DNA of 6,529 bases from Nitrolancea sp040255925 (lineage in GTDB: Bacteria > Chloroflexota > Chloroflexia > Thermomicrobiales > Thermomicrobiaceae): positions 1-6,529 of the forward strand of contig JBDZVX010000133.1 in the NCBI GenBank assembly GCA_040255925.1, in the 5' to 3' direction. A program made the position numbers and the translations under genes. The notes under the pieces were generated by a model that searched no databases, had not been told where the DNA came from, and worked only from the letters and a program-made list of their open reading frames with translations. Positions 1 through 6,128 of this stretch are shown piece after piece; position 1 is the stretch's first letter; the number at the start of each line of letters is the position of its first letter.

Positions 1-159
1 CTGACCGTCGCGAACATTGAGAGCTCCGGCGTTGGTGACTTCGACAAGGACGAAGGTGTGGCCACCGGTCATGCTCAGGTCGGCGTTGGGGTCGCCAAAG
101 AGGAACTGTACACAATGGGCTGGGATAAGCCGCCGCAATGGGCGGAATTGACCAAGTAG
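1..159 (+). CDS. C-terminal fragment of an unrecognised protein
   Basis: Frame 1 is open from the first base of the window and ends at TAG (157-159), giving the last 52 residues of a protein whose start lies outside. The readable end is acidic and rich in Gly and Val (…GDFDKDEGVATGHAQ… then …YTMGWDKPPQWAELTK). It has no membrane segment and no catalytic motif I can name. Codon choice (GTC, GCC, GGC, CCG) fits a real GC-rich coding region, and an AGGAGAG purine stretch follows the stop. It converges on the mrp operon, so it is transcribed separately. I do not recognise the family and assign no function. An accidental open frame is possible over such a short length, but the residue composition looks like real protein. 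Confidence 0.6.
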   Translation: MTVANIESSGVGDFDKDEGVATGHAQVGVGVAKEELYTMGWDKPPQWAELTK

Positions 160-175
160 GAGAGAAAAACCGAGC

Positions 176-189
176 GGGCTGAAGAGCCC
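176..189 (+). terminator. Weak hairpin downstream of the plus-strand gene
   Basis: GGGCT-GAAG-AGCCC forms a perfect 5-bp stem with a 4-nt loop, starting 17 nt after the TAG at 157-159. No T-run follows (CCTAGCC), so it is not a classical intrinsic terminator. It may only protect the 3' end of the message or be incidental. Confidence 0.25.
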
Positions 190-265
190 CCTAGCCAAAT
201 GGATGAAACAGCCGGTTTCTGAGGCAGCTTAGTCTTGCGCCACAGCCGTTCTTCAAGTGTCGCGT

Positions 266-287
266 GGCCCCGGCCAAGGCCGGGGCC
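266..287. terminator. Perfect 10-bp GC palindrome between convergent genes
   Basis: The arms GGCCCCGGCC (266-275) and GGCCGGGGCC (278-287) are exact reverse complements separated only by AA. In RNA the innermost pair would open, leaving a 9-bp all-GC stem with a 4-nt loop. It lies between two convergent genes, 25 nt past the mrpG stop and about 106 nt past the other gene's stop. That is where a shared bidirectional terminator is expected. No U-tract follows on either strand, so termination is inferred from position and stability. It could instead be a dispersed palindromic (REP-like) repeat. Confidence 0.45.
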
Positions 288-312
288 CAACGATGTCTGT
301 CGCGTCCGGCAA

Positions 313-681
313 CTATGAGGCGCCGCCGGCACGGTCGTCAACGGTTGAAGCGGTCCCGGAGCGGCGCAACGACTCAGAATTGGGCTGCCACGCGACGCTC
401 GGAAGACGACGCCAGTACCCTCGCGCGATCGCATGGGAGGAGACTGGTGTCGTAAGTAACAGGAACCCGAGCACTAGCAGACCGCGCAGAAGGATCGTCC
501 GGTTATCGATGCCCGCCGCGATCAGGATTGGCGCCAGCCCGAGCGCTGCCGCTTTGCTCGCGGCGTGGAGGCTCGTGTAGAGATCGGGCATCCGTAGCAC
601 GCCCCAGAGCGCCAGCGTGAGGATCACCAGCCCGATCAGGACCAGGGCATCGGCCAGCCAGGGCAGGAGCGCTGTAAACAT
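313..681 (-). CDS. mrpG: Mrp/Mnh cation:proton antiporter subunit G
   Basis: This 122-aa protein is the last gene of the operon. It belongs to the PhaG/MnhG family, a small integral membrane subunit of the Mrp Na+(K+)/H+ antiporter. Three hydrophobic helices are visible at about residues 8-28, 43-58 and 64-80. The family signatures are clear: LRMPDLYTSLHAASKA (residues 29-44; most members read RLPDFYTRLHAATKA) and LLLTTPVSSHAIAR (residues 74-87). After residue 90 there is a polar, Arg/Ser-rich tail of about 30 residues that the family does not require; it is probably cytoplasmic. The ATG (681-679) shares its A with the mrpF TGA stop (683-681), giving a TGATG junction. With only a distant GGAGGGG upstream, re-initiation after mrpF is likely. 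The length is normal for the family. Confidence 0.95.
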   Translation of the reverse strand: MFTALLPWLADALVLIGLVILTLALWGVLRMPDLYTSLHAASKAAALGLAPILIAAGIDNRTILLRGLLVLGFLLLTTPVSSHAIARGYWRRLPSVAWQPNSESLRRSGTASTVDDRAGGAS

Positions 682-947
682 CAGAAGATCCGCCCCTCCG
701 CGTCATAACGCGCCGCCGCGAGCGTGCCGACAAAGGCCAGCAGCGCCAACACCAGCGCCGCATCGAGATAGTTGGCTGAGTTCCGGCCCCCCGCGAAGAG
801 CGCCAGCAGGCCGACCAGCAGCGTCGTGACTACGTCGAGCCCGAGGATACGGAGGGGGATCCTGGGCGCGCGCAGCGTGAGCACGACTCCCACTCCAATC
901 AGCAGCGCCAGCCATAGCGTCGCGCCATAGAAGACGATCGAGTGCAT
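681..947 (-). CDS. mrpF: Mrp/Mnh cation:proton antiporter subunit F
   Basis: This MnhF/PhaF-family small membrane subunit of the Mrp antiporter has 88 aa from the chosen start. Three helices are visible (about residues 5-24, 36-52, 60-80). The family hallmarks are the LGLDVVTTLL segment (36-45), whose Asp sits at the start of the second helix, and YLDAALVLALLAFVGTLAAARY (60-81, written here by position), the typical MrpF third helix. The usual 'RGP' after helix 1 is replaced by RAPRIP. An ATG two codons upstream (953-951) gives 90 aa. However, GGAAGG at 960-955 leaves only 1 nt before that ATG and 7 nt before the ATG at 947-945, so I prefer 947. This is the only gene of the operon separated from its predecessor by a gap (about 22 nt after the mrpE stop) and it has its own ribosome binding site. 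It ends in TGATG with mrpG. Confidence 0.93.
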   Translation of the reverse strand: MHSIVFYGATLWLALLIGVGVVLTLRAPRIPLRILGLDVVTTLLVGLLALFAGGRNSANYLDAALVLALLAFVGTLAAARYDAEGRIF

Positions 948-954
948 TACCATT

Positions 955-960
955 CCTTCC
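955..960 (-). promoter_or_regulatory. Shine-Dalgarno of mrpF, which decides its start
   Basis: GGAAGG on the minus strand is followed by AATGGTAATG. Spacing is 1 nt to the first ATG (953) and 7 nt to the second (947). The second is the functional geometry, so MHSIVFYG is the likely N-terminus. Confidence 0.6.
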
Positions 961-969
961 TATCCAAAG

Positions 970-1455
970 TCACGGGAAAACCGCACGCTGATACCGTTCG
1001 TAGAAGCGGGCAACGCTGGCACGAGTAGCGTCGGGGTCAGACGCGTCGAGGAGATGAAAGAGCATCACCCCGCGCTCCCAATTGACGTCGACGAGCACCG
1101 AGCCGGGAGCCAGGGTGACGAGCCATGACGTCACCGCAACCCCAGTCGGCGTCCGCTGCCCGATCGGGATCTCGATGTAGCCGGGGGCTGCCGTCCGGCG
1201 CCCAATGACAACCAGCGTGACCTCCCAGGTACCGACCAGGACATCCCAAAAGCTGGCAAGGAAGAATGGCCCAAAGGCGAGCACGCGGTGTCCCAGGGAT
1301 GGATTCTCTACTCGCTTCGAACGGGAATCCAAGAGGAGCAAGAGCCCGGCCGAGAGAATCAACCCGACCACGATGTCACCGCCGCTGACCCTACCGAGCG
1401 CCAGCAGCCAGACACCGCAGAGAAGGACCAGGCTAAGCAGGAAGAGCTGCATCAT
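970..1455 (-). CDS. mrpE: Mrp/Mnh cation:proton antiporter subunit E
   Basis: This MNHE-family subunit has 161 aa from the chosen start. Hydrophobic stretches are at about residues 3-20, 26-43 and 60-84. They are followed by a soluble domain carrying the family's typical pattern: GYIEIPIGQRTPTGVAVTSW (92-111), then TLAPGSVLVDVNWERGVMLF (114-133) and HLLDASDP (134-141). The open frame extends upstream to an ATG at 1515, but those 20 extra residues (charged, Gly/Arg-rich, ahead of helix 1) would overlap mrpD by 64 nt. The ATG at 1455-1453 overlaps the mrpD TGA stop (1454-1452) as ATGA, matches the other junctions and gives the usual family length of about 160 aa. A second ATG follows directly (1452-1450). 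The upstream purine stretch GGGTGGTGG is a weak ribosome binding site, so translational coupling to mrpD is likely. Confidence 0.94.
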   Translation of the reverse strand: MMQLFLLSLVLLCGVWLLALGRVSGGDIVVGLILSAGLLLLLDSRSKRVENPSLGHRVLAFGPFFLASFWDVLVGTWEVTLVVIGRRTAAPGYIEIPIGQRTPTGVAVTSWLVTLAPGSVLVDVNWERGVMLFHLLDASDPDATRASVARFYERYQRAVFP

Positions 1456-2819
1456 CCACCACCCGGCAAGACCGCGGCCGCCTTCGCGCTCAACGCGAGC
1501 AACGGTTCCGGCCAAAGACCCAAGAGTACGACGCCGGCGGCAAGCGCGAGGACCAGAATCCGAGCCGGAAGCGGGCTCGGCGGAACTTCAGCCGGGTGTG
1601 ACCAGTAATCGCGCTGGTAGAGCAGAAACAGGTACAGGAGCGAGAGCGCCCCGCCCAGGACGATGAGCACCAGCAGCGCGGTACTGTCGGCGGTGACACC
1701 GGCGCGGAAGAGGGCGACCTTGCCGAAGAATCCAGCCGAAGGCGGTACCCCGGCTACGCTGAAGGCAGCCAGCGCAAACGCGGCTCCGACCAGCCAGCCT
1801 CGCAGCCCAACCGCGAGAAAGAGGACCAGCTTATTCAAGGCATTAATTATCGTGTACAGGATCGCGGCCGCGAACCCGACCGGTCCACCAATGCCAATCG
1901 CGACCAGGATATAGCCAACCTGGCCGATCGCCGACCAAGCGATCACCCCACTGGCGGACCGCGCGCCCACGGCTTGGAACGCGCCGTAGAGGATACTCAT
2001 GCTTCCAATCAAGATCAGGCCCTGGGCCGTGAGGTCCAGTTCCCGCGGCATCAGCCCGGCCCCAAAACGGAGCAATCCATAGCTGCCGATATTGGCTAGC
2101 GCGGCGCTGAGAACCGCGGCGATCGCGGGCCAGGTATCGCGGTAGACGACGGGTACCCAACTGTGGAAGGGGAAGATCCCGAGCTTCAGACCGAAGGCGA
2201 CGAAGATGAGAACGGCGATCAGTAATACCGACCCGGCCGGTACCCCGGAGACCCGCTGGGAGACGACTTCCATGTCCAGGGTCCCGGTCACGTGATAGAG
2301 TCCGACGATCCCCGCCAGGAAGACCACCGAGCCGAGCAGGTTGACGACCGTGAACGTCAGGGCTGCCCGGAGGTGACGGGTCTCCTTACCGTAGCTGGCG
2401 AGCGCGAACGACGAGATCATCGCGATCTCGAAGAAGACGTAGAAGTTGAAAATATCCGCGGTCATGAAGACCCCGAAGAGGCCGGTTGCCATGAACAGGA
2501 GGGACTCCGGAAGGGTACGTTCGTGCACACCGCCGAGCACCTCGTAGGCCAGCGCGGCAAGGAGCACTCCAACGGAGATCAAGGCGAACGCCATTCCCAA
2601 AGCGTCGGCGCGGATTCGAATACCGATCCCTGGTCCCCAGTTTCCGGCGATCATCTCGATCGGCCCGCTGGTCAGAACCTGGAACGCCAGCCAGCCCAGC
2701 GCTAGGTAGGCCGCCGCCAATATCCCAACCGCGGCCAGGCCGATTGCGCGCCGGCGTCCATCGAACGGAGTGAGGGCGAGCGCTCCAAACCAGGTGATCG
2801 CGAGTGGCAGGAGAAGCAT
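1452..2819 (-). CDS. mrpD: Mrp/Mnh antiporter subunit D, compact variant
   Basis: This 455-aa NuoN/NuoM-like proton-conducting subunit of the Mrp antiporter (proton antiporter M family) has about 13 hydrophobic helices. The typical core is present: IFNFYVFFEIAMISSFALAS (123-142), with the functional TM5 Glu at 131; the broken-helix Lys 212 in LKLGIFPFHSW (211-221); Lys 330 in INALNKLVLFLAVG; and Lys 367 in AGFFGK. It is shorter than the usual ~490 aa. The segment joining the helices at about 325-339 and 345-360 is only GLRGWL, where family members normally carry some 25 more residues (…TG…L..LGGL…P). The region usually reading 'LLTKVG' reads LANIGSYGLL, with Asn at 243, and the usual 'KRLLAYSSI' reads SGVIAWSAI (290-298). 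The ATG (2819-2817) overlaps the mrpC TAA (TAATG), with GGGGGG 8 nt upstream. The frame is uninterrupted, so this looks like a natural variant rather than a broken gene. Confidence 0.95.
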   Translation of the reverse strand: MLLLPLAITWFGALALTPFDGRRRAIGLAAVGILAAAYLALGWLAFQVLTSGPIEMIAGNWGPGIGIRIRADALGMAFALISVGVLLAALAYEVLGGVHERTLPESLLFMATGLFGVFMTADIFNFYVFFEIAMISSFALASYGKETRHLRAALTFTVVNLLGSVVFLAGIVGLYHVTGTLDMEVVSQRVSGVPAGSVLLIAVLIFVAFGLKLGIFPFHSWVPVVYRDTWPAIAAVLSAALANIGSYGLLRFGAGLMPRELDLTAQGLILIGSMSILYGAFQAVGARSASGVIAWSAIGQVGYILVAIGIGGPVGFAAAILYTIINALNKLVLFLAVGLRGWLVGAAFALAAFSVAGVPPSAGFFGKVALFRAGVTADSTALLVLIVLGGALSLLYLFLLYQRDYWSHPAEVPPSPLPARILVLALAAGVVLLGLWPEPLLALSAKAAAVLPGGG

Positions 2820-3202
2820 TAGCCGGCCCCCCTGTCCACCGGTGGTTCCGTCACCGCGACCGGCTCGGCTGGCTCGGTTGGCTCGGCCGGGATCTCCCCA
2901 GCCGGAAGCCGTGCCGTAGATGCCCGATAGATCAACCCAAGCAGAATCGCGACCGTCCCAAAACCAATCACAATCGCGGTCAACACCAGTGCCTGGACCA
3001 GCGGATCGCTCACCGTCTGTCCGGGTGGCAGCGGATAGATCGGCTCACGGCCCCGGCTCAAGCCGGCCGAAACAATAAAGAGGTTGGCGGCATTGGAGAG
3101 CAGGATCACCCCGCCAACCATGCGAATAAGATCGCGTTTCAGGAGGAGGAACGCTCCGGAGCCGAATAAGACTGAGATCACCAGAGCCAGCACCAAGTTC
3201 AT
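2819..3202 (-). CDS. mrpC: Mrp/Mnh cation:proton antiporter subunit C (NuoK-like)
   Basis: This 127-aa NuoK-family membrane subunit lies structurally between the MrpA/MrpD channel subunits. Three helices are visible (about residues 2-21, 27-46, 69-92). The hallmarks are RMVGGVILLSNAANLFIVSA (27-46) and DPLVQALVLTAIVIGFGTVA (66-85), which is diagnostic for MrpC. Most MrpC proteins read DPLPQAL here, so Pro is replaced by Val at 69. After residue 93 there is an extra ~30-residue Pro/Glu-rich tail (IPAEPTEPAEPVAVTEPP), encoded partly by a 9-bp tandem repeat; it is presumably soluble and not needed for the fold. The ATG (3202-3200) overlaps the mrpB TGA (3201-3199) as ATGA. A GAGGA lies 9 nt upstream inside mrpB. 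Confidence 0.95.
   Translation of the reverse strand: MNLVLALVISVLFGSGAFLLLKRDLIRMVGGVILLSNAANLFIVSAGLSRGREPIYPLPPGQTVSDPLVQALVLTAIVIGFGTVAILLGLIYRASTARLPAGEIPAEPTEPAEPVAVTEPPVDRGAG
2862..2888. repeat. Three tandem 9-bp units in the mrpC tail
   Basis: GGCTCGGCT (2862-2870), GGCTCGGTT (2871-2879) and GGCTCGGCC (2880-2888) are consecutive 9-bp units sharing GGCTCGG. On the coding strand they give the tripeptide series PAE-PTE-PAE of the MrpC tail. Because the unit is a multiple of three, gain or loss of copies would keep the frame. Confidence 0.7.
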
Positions 3203-3648
3203 GAATTCGGGTCCTCGCCTTCCTGCCGTATGCCAACGATTAATCCGAGCGCCGACACGACGAAGCCGAACACGACGAGGAACACCGCGACATCGAACAG
3301 TACCGCTGTGTGGAAGGCGAGGAGCCCGATGTGCTTGACCGGCTCACCCGGACGTGGATACTGCGTCATGATCGGATCACCCATGAGCACGGGCGCGAAG
3401 GCGACGCACAGGGCCACTAGCAGACCGCCGAACGCCAGGAATGGCGCCGACCGAAGCTGCGGGTAACGGGCAACGAGTTCCCTCGGACCAAAGGCGAGAA
3501 ACTGGATTGCCACCCCGGCACCGGCCACTACGCCAGCGCTGAAGCCGTCACCCACGCTCGCGTACCCCTTGATCAGAATCGCTAACGCAGTGATGAGCGT
3601 CGGTAGCAAGATCAGCCGCGCGACGCTTTGTGTCAGAATCGTACTCAT
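3199..3648 (-). CDS. mrpB: Mrp/Mnh cation:proton antiporter subunit B
   Basis: This 149-aa MnhB-family membrane subunit of the Mrp antiporter has four helices (about residues 9-27, 37-54, 70-90, 108-138). Helix 1 is followed by a conserved glycine-rich turn. Here it reads GYASVGDGFSAG (28-39), where most MrpB proteins have GHNxPGGGFxGG; the usual His and Pro are absent and the Phe is kept. The later signature is intact: FHTAVLFDVAVFLVVFGFVV (112-131), with the conserved FD. The length matches the family. The ATG (3648-3646) overlaps the mrpA TGA (3647-3645) as ATGA, and GGAG at 3658-3655 (6 nt upstream) gives it a good ribosome binding site inside the mrpA end. It is translated second in the operon. 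Confidence 0.95.
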   Translation of the reverse strand: MSTILTQSVARLILLPTLITALAILIKGYASVGDGFSAGVVAGAGVAIQFLAFGPRELVARYPQLRSAPFLAFGGLLVALCVAFAPVLMGDPIMTQYPRPGEPVKHIGLLAFHTAVLFDVAVFLVVFGFVVSALGLIVGIRQEGEDPNS

Positions 3649-5939
3649 ATGGATCTCCGTGAGACGAAGAGGGAGAGCACGCCAACCAACGCGATCACGA
3701 TCACGGTGATCTCGCCCAGCGTATCGAGTCCACGGAAATCGGCCAGGATCGCCGTCACGACGTCAGCGGCGTGAGCCTCCGGGGCAAGCTGGAGATGGGC
3801 TCGCGCCATGGTTGCGTCGGGCGCGGGCCACGACAAGACACCCCAGGTAATGACGAAGGCGAAGCCGGTCGCTAAGAATCCGACCGCACGCCTGCGGAAA
3901 CGCAACCCTGCTTCCCGTTCGGCTGGGGGTTCCGCGATAGCACGGGGCAGGAGACTCAGCACGCCGAGCAGCAACAGCGTCATCGTCGTCTCGATCAGTA
4001 CGGCGACCAGCGCGACGTCTGGAGCGCCGATGAAGGTGAAGACCGCGGCCAGGGAATAGCCGACGGCCGAGAGCGCCAGCACGAGGGTCAGTCGCCCGGC
4101 GCTCCGGGTCGCCAACAGTCCGGAGAGGGCCGCCAGGATGAGGAACAAGAAGAGCGGCCATTCGCTGGCAGGCAGCCTGCCAACCCGGAAAGAGGGCCAG
4201 GGTGGCGCCAGGACGATGGTGACCCCGACCAGGATCGCGGCGGAGACCAAAATCATCGCAATCCGTTGCTGAAGATTCCGTATATCGAAGGCATGGAGGC
4301 CGCGAGATAGCCGGATGAGCCGGGCGATGAGCGTCGCCAGTCCACGTTCCGGACCATACCGTTCGCCGAGAGCCGAAAACGCTCGTGGGACGAACGCCCA
4401 GAGCGCTGCGGTCAGTATAGCGAGCGTCCCAAGCGTCCAGGTGGCGATTGCCATCAGGTTGGGCCAGCCAAGATCGAGATGGTAACCGAGCGAGAGCGGC
4501 GCTAGGTGGCTGGCTGCCGTCCCTCCCGCCGCCGACGCCAGTTGCTCCGCCGGCCCTGGATGGACACCGAACAGCCCGACGAGGAACCCGAGGAACAGCA
4601 CCGGCGCGGTCAGAGTCAGCGGGATCGATCGCACCGTTCCTTGCCGCGTACCCATGAAGATTCCGCTCCAGAACCGCCAGGCGTAGACAAACGTCAAGGC
4701 CGCACCGGCGACGGCCAGCACCGGCAGCAGCCCGCCATAAGCGACCGTTCCAGCAAAGAAGACCTCATCCTTGAAGAAGCCGACCGTCAACGGGAGAGCG
4801 GCCAGTCCGGCCGCCGCGAGCCCGCTCCCGATGGCAAGTCCGGGAAGTGCCCGGCCAAGCCCCCCGATCCGGTCGAGCCGATCCTCGCCGGTCGCCTCAG
4901 TCACGGCTCCGGCAGAGAGAAAGAGCGCGCTCTTGATCAGAGCATGGGCGAGGACGTAAAAGGCGGCCCCAGCCGTCTCGCCGATTCCGAGCAGCACGAC
5001 GACGTAACCATACTGAGCGATCGTCGAGTAGGCCAGGAGGCGCTTGAGCTCCATCTGCGCCAGCGCCAGAACGCCCCCAATGGCCATTGAACCGAAGCCG
5101 ATGACGATCAGTGCGTCCTGTAGGAAGGGACTCATCGCGAAAAGCGGGTGCATCCGCCCGAGAAGGAACACTCCGGCGGCGACCATCGCCGCTGAATGCA
5201 GGTAGGCCGAGACCGGCGTCGGCGCGGCCATCGCGCGGGGCAGCCAAAAGTGGAGCGGAGCCTGCGCGCTCTTCGCCAGCGCGGCGACCATGATGAGCAG
5301 TCCAGTCGCGATGACGAGGGTGCCCGGTTCGGTACGCGCTAGTATCTCCGGGATGTCGGCGGTCTGGAAGCGCATCGTCAGGAGCACCGCCGCCAGAATC
5401 AGCAAAATCGCGCTGATCACGGTCACGAGCAGCGCGGTTAGCGCGGCGCGGCGCGACTCGGCGCGGTCTTGATCGAAACCGATCAGGTAGTACGAGGTGA
5501 TCGCCGTCAGATCCCAGAAGATGATCAGGAGCACGAGATCCCGTGACATTACCAGGCCGAGCATGGCGGTCATAAAGAGAAGGATCAAGCTGTAGAGGCG
5601 GACCGCCCGCTCCGGCCTTTGCCCCGAATGGGCCAGGTAGCGCGGCATGTACCCCGAGGCATAGATGAGGACGACCAGCCCGATCCCGGTGGCGAGCAGC
5701 GCGTAGAGCTGGGCCAGGCCATCGGCTTCAACGCTGAGCCGCAGACCCCAGGTAGGAGCCCACGGCAGATCGACGCGCCCGCCGTCCGGCATAACGAGCG
5801 TCGCAACGAACGCGAGCGCCGCGGTTGCCACCGCTAGCGGCGCGGCCGAACGTTGCCGCAACGCCCCGACGCCAGCCACCAGGCCAGTTCCAAGGGTGGC
5901 AATGAAGAGGGGCGCCAGCACCCGGAGCACCTCTGACAT
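3645..5939 (-). CDS. mrpA: Mrp/Mnh cation:proton antiporter subunit A (NuoL-MbhD-MbhE fusion)
   Basis: This first and largest operon gene encodes 764 aa, normal for MrpA. The N-terminal ~500 residues are a NuoL-like proton-channel domain: broken-helix Lys 223 in LAKSAQAPLHFWLPRA, PTPVSAYLHSAAMVAAGVFL (240-259), Lys 299 in MELKRLLAYSTIAQYGY, Lys 336 in LAHALIKSALFLSAG and Lys 390 in GFFKDE. The C-terminus carries an MbhD-like (DUF4040) segment, about 595-668, with FTFIGAPDVALVAVLIETTM, and an MbhE-like segment, about 685-760, with AILADFRGLDTLGEITVIV; fusion of these to NuoL is characteristic of MrpA. The TM5 motif reads FWDLTAITSYYLIGF, so Asp 143 stands where MrpA and NuoL normally have Glu. 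A GTG at 5945-5943 would add two residues, but it overlaps the Shine-Dalgarno GGAGG, so ATG 5939-5937 is preferred. It sits in the membrane and, with MrpD, provides the ion/proton path. Confidence 0.97.
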   Translation of the reverse strand: MSEVLRVLAPLFIATLGTGLVAGVGALRQRSAAPLAVATAALAFVATLVMPDGGRVDLPWAPTWGLRLSVEADGLAQLYALLATGIGLVVLIYASGYMPRYLAHSGQRPERAVRLYSLILLFMTAMLGLVMSRDLVLLIIFWDLTAITSYYLIGFDQDRAESRRAALTALLVTVISAILLILAAVLLTMRFQTADIPEILARTEPGTLVIATGLLIMVAALAKSAQAPLHFWLPRAMAAPTPVSAYLHSAAMVAAGVFLLGRMHPLFAMSPFLQDALIVIGFGSMAIGGVLALAQMELKRLLAYSTIAQYGYVVVLLGIGETAGAAFYVLAHALIKSALFLSAGAVTEATGEDRLDRIGGLGRALPGLAIGSGLAAAGLAALPLTVGFFKDEVFFAGTVAYGGLLPVLAVAGAALTFVYAWRFWSGIFMGTRQGTVRSIPLTLTAPVLFLGFLVGLFGVHPGPAEQLASAAGGTAASHLAPLSLGYHLDLGWPNLMAIATWTLGTLAILTAALWAFVPRAFSALGERYGPERGLATLIARLIRLSRGLHAFDIRNLQQRIAMILVSAAILVGVTIVLAPPWPSFRVGRLPASEWPLFLFLILAALSGLLATRSAGRLTLVLALSAVGYSLAAVFTFIGAPDVALVAVLIETTMTLLLLGVLSLLPRAIAEPPAEREAGLRFRRRAVGFLATGFAFVITWGVLSWPAPDATMARAHLQLAPEAHAADVVTAILADFRGLDTLGEITVIVIALVGVLSLFVSRRSI
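3655..3658 (-). promoter_or_regulatory. Shine-Dalgarno of mrpB
   Basis: GGAG on the minus strand lies 6 nt before the mrpB ATG (3648) and is embedded in the last codons of mrpA. It allows independent initiation in addition to coupling through the ATGA overlap. Confidence 0.5.
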
Positions 5940-5944
5940 CGTCA

Positions 5945-5949
5945 CCTCC
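5945..5949 (-). promoter_or_regulatory. Shine-Dalgarno of mrpA, which decides its start
   Basis: GGAGG on the minus strand is followed by TGACG and then ATG (5939-5937), a spacing of 5 nt. The upstream in-frame GTG (5945-5943) uses the last G of this motif and so has no ribosome binding site of its own. The ATG is therefore the likely start. Confidence 0.7.
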
Positions 5950-6128
5950 GCGCCCGTTGGAGCCCCAGCAGGGCACGCTTACACCGTTCCCCGGTCGCCC
6001 CTCCGCGCGTGGATCAGTTGTAGGCCACTGGAATTGCGAGAGCGTCCGTTCCTAAGAATTCTACCGTCTCTTACCCAGCCCGGCCATTCACCGCCATTCC
6101 GGCAAACGACCCGTTAACAAAAAGAGAG
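5950..6128 (-). promoter_or_regulatory. Upstream region of the mrp operon, promoter not resolved
   Basis: This gene-free stretch precedes mrpA and must hold the operon promoter unless transcription comes from further upstream. The best -10-like hexamer on the minus strand is TAGAAT (6063-6058), one mismatch from TATAAT. About 17 nt upstream there is only a poor -35 (TGGCCG). It would leave a leader of roughly 110 nt. The palindromic octamer AGAATTCT overlaps this -10. I see no recognisable riboswitch. The region is the likely promoter; the exact hexamers are weakly supported. Confidence 0.3.

Noticed and set aside
203..232. Nine-codon ATG…TAG mini-frame in the convergent spacer
   Set aside because: Too short, with no ribosome binding site, and between terminator-like hairpins.
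75..434. 119-codon minus-strand open frame over the mrpG end and convergent spacer
   Set aside because: Overlaps the mrpG 3' end in another frame and the plus-strand gene end; no ribosome binding site or recognisable domain.
257..580. 107-codon plus-strand open frame starting in the palindrome
   Set aside because: Mostly antisense to mrpG; it starts within the GC palindrome and has no plausible ribosome binding site.
1205..1666. 153-codon plus-strand open frame across mrpE/mrpD
   Set aside because: Antisense to two well-supported genes; Arg/Ser/Pro-rich translation with no domain.
2292..2705. 137-codon plus-strand open frame
   Set aside because: Antisense to mrpD; highly charged Glu/Asp/His/Arg composition typical of a shadow of membrane-protein codons.
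1452..2819. mrpD as a pseudogene because of its short length
   Set aside because: The frame is uninterrupted, both ends are normal, the core catalytic residues are kept and the missing part is one clean loop; a natural variant fits better.
4506..5090. 194-codon plus-strand open frame
   Set aside because: It is fully antisense to mrpA, with a low-complexity Arg/Gln/Pro/Gly-rich translation. Long antisense frames are expected in GC-rich genes.
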